DNA from: Pseudoflavonifractor sp. An85
Lineage (GTDB): Bacteria > Bacillota > Clostridia > Oscillospirales > Oscillospiraceae
Assembly: GCF_002161235.1 (NCBI RefSeq)
Contig: NZ_NFHE01000007.1
Coordinates: 37,292 to 101,291, forward strand
DNA: 64,000 bases
Reading direction: 5' to 3'
Part shown: piece by piece, positions 63,083 to 64,000 of the stretch
Layout: each line of letters starts with the position of its first letter
Position numbering within the stretch: the stretch's first letter is position 1
Program-made: the position numbers and the translations under genes
Notes under the pieces: generated by a model
Database searches by the model: none
What the model was told of the DNA's origin: nothing
Seen by the model: the letters and a program-made list of their open reading frames with translations, nothing else

Positions 63083-63838
63083 ATGGCAGTGAAACAAACA
63101 GCAGGCCGAGATGCTTTGGGCGAATTTGCACCCAAGTTTGCGCAGCTCAACGACGATGTCTTGTTCGGTGAGGTCTGGAATCGGGAAGACAAGCTCTCCC
63201 TCCGAGACCGCTCTCTGGTCACCGTGGTGGCTCTTATGGCGCAGGGATTGGTGGACAGCTCCTTCCAGTATCATCTGACCACCGCCAAAAACAACGGCAT
63301 CACCCGGCAGGAGATTTCCGAAATCCTGACCCACGCCGCTTTTTACGCCGGGTGGCCCAAGGCCTGGGCCGCCTTTCGTATGGCCACAGAAGTTTGGAGT
63401 GAGAACGCCGAAGCGGACGACAAGGCCAAACACCAGAACCAAATGGTCTTCCCCATTGGGGCGCCCAACGACGGCTTTGCCCAGTACTTTGTGGGACAGA
63501 GCTACTTGCACCCCCTCTCTACCAGTCAGGTGGGGGTGTACAACGTAACCTTTGAACCCGGTTGCCGCAACAACTGGCACATCCACCATGCCAAGCAAGG
63601 CGGCGGTCAGATTCTCATCTGTCTGGCCGGTCAGGGCTGGTACCAGGAGTGGGGCAAAGAGGCGCAGGCCCTCCACCCCGGGGATGTGGTGAACATCCCC
63701 CCCGAGGTCAAGCACTGTCACGGTGCCGCCCAAGATCACTGGTTCTCCCACTTGGCTGTGGAAGTACCCGGCGAGGATTGTTCCAATGAGTGGTTGGAGG
63801 CGGTCTCCCAGGCCGAATATGAGAAACTGAACGGCTAA
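63083..63838 (+). CDS. Carboxymuconolactone decarboxylase (AhpD-like) + cupin fusion protein
   Basis: A 251-residue two-domain protein. Residues ~20-115 are a carboxymuconolactone decarboxylase-type domain (LRDRSLVTVVALMAQGL, EISEILTHAAFYAGWPKAWA) without a CxxC pair. Residues ~130-240 are a cupin with metal ligands in NNWHIHH and VKHCHGA; the usual Glu is Gln. AGGAGG precedes the ATG. It is last in the hydrolase operon. Substrate unknown. Confidence 0.9.
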   Translation: MAVKQTAGRDALGEFAPKFAQLNDDVLFGEVWNREDKLSLRDRSLVTVVALMAQGLVDSSFQYHLTTAKNNGITRQEISEILTHAAFYAGWPKAWAAFRMATEVWSENAEADDKAKHQNQMVFPIGAPNDGFAQYFVGQSYLHPLSTSQVGVYNVTFEPGCRNNWHIHHAKQGGGQILICLAGQGWYQEWGKEAQALHPGDVVNIPPEVKHCHGAAQDHWFSHLAVEVPGEDCSNEWLEAVSQAEYEKLNG

Positions 63839-63843
63839 TGGCA

Positions 63844-63878
63844 AAACACCCTTGAAATCGTTGATTTCAAGGGTGTTT
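63844..63878 (+). terminator. Terminator of the hydrolase operon
   Basis: 16-base-pair perfect stem AAACACCCTTGAAATC/GATTTCAAGGGTGTTT with 3-base loop. Confidence 0.9.
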
Positions 63879-63895
63879 CTCTTGGTTAGCTTTAG

Positions 63896-64000
63896 CGTAA
63901 CGACAACCCCCAGCTATGCTGGGGAGAGTAAAAAAGATTATATAGTGAAAAAACCTTCTGGTAAAATTGAGGTTGCGGTCGGCCAACTGCAACAACAAAG
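63896..64000 (+). mobile_element. Possible IS200/IS605-type element end (cut by window edge)
   Basis: GCGTAACGACAA is followed by the short hairpin CCCCAGC-TAT-GCTGGGG (63908-63924) and an A-rich stretch with GATTATATAGTG. Short subterminal hairpins of this kind mark the ends of IS200/IS605 elements in clostridial genomes. No transposase is visible before the window ends, so the call rests on resemblance only. Confidence 0.3.

Noticed and set aside
63945..64000. GTG-initiated frame running off the window end (KKPSGKIEVAVGQ)
   Set aside because: Only 18 codons are visible and there is no Shine-Dalgarno; not enough to call a gene.

Overview
The window reads as chromosome of a GC-rich, spore-forming, anaerobic Clostridia member of the Bacillota, most like the Oscillospiraceae (Flavonifractor/Intestinimonas/Lawsonibacter-type gut bacteria). 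That placement is inferred from gene families and style: an IspH-S1 fusion, Rex, GerW, a Spo0A-C-domain protein, a SpoIVFA/SpoIVFB-like pair, consensus Shine-Dalgarno sites, frequent ATGA stop/start overlaps, and tRNAs with encoded CCA. No 16S rRNA or species marker is present.

Layout. 1-3.8 kb (minus): yraN (partial), rnhB, rbgA, rplS, then a SpoIVFB-like protease and a SpoIVFA-like M23 protein. 3.9-8.5 kb (plus): MarR regulator and a heterodimeric ABC exporter behind a perfect sigma-A promoter. 8.6-10.9 kb: tRNA-Gly and tRNA-Arg, each followed by a copy of the same multi-hairpin repeat, flanking a 25-codon mini-gene and a PF06541 membrane protein. 11-17 kb: rex; a trio of signal-less SpoIID-like and peptidoglycan-binding proteins; a DUF4364/PF06541 pair; a CBM9-like protein; an orphan Spo0A DNA-binding domain; deoC. 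17-20 kb: XRE-family regulator and ABC exporter. 20-41 kb (almost all minus): housekeeping operons, namely DUF362; rpiR-yhiN-cmk-plsC-ispH/S1; scpAB-DUF2953-gerW-dacF-rluB; rnc; acpP; plsX-trmFO-topA-dprA-trmH-ktrA-ktrB.

41.7-47.2 kb (minus) holds a labile-selenium-cofactor module, selD-yedF-nifS-like-DUF3343-yqeC-yqeB-xdhC, whose members serve selenium-dependent molybdenum hydroxylases. It follows an anchored extracytoplasmic protein, a zinc alcohol dehydrogenase and an XRE regulator fused to a complete desulfoferrodoxin.

49.9-64 kb is accessory: VWA, macro-domain/HTH and HD-domain proteins, then many small plus-strand units with their own promoters and candidate operators (GDSL hydrolase plus rhodanese lipoprotein, XRE and TetR regulators, flavodoxin, AlkZ-related protein, atypical deformylase, TIGR04076, SDR, small membrane proteins, Cys-nucleophile hydrolase, cyclophilin-like lipoprotein, CMD-cupin). 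The last ~100 bases may be an IS200/IS605-like end.

The most unusual items are the HTH-desulfoferrodoxin fusion, the orphan Spo0A-C gene with a tandem 0A-box upstream, the orphan selenium module, the cytoplasmic SpoIID-like trio, the macro/VWA/HD cluster, and hairpins at ktrB, dacF and the VWA gene that could control expression. No CRISPR array, prophage or rRNA operon was seen.
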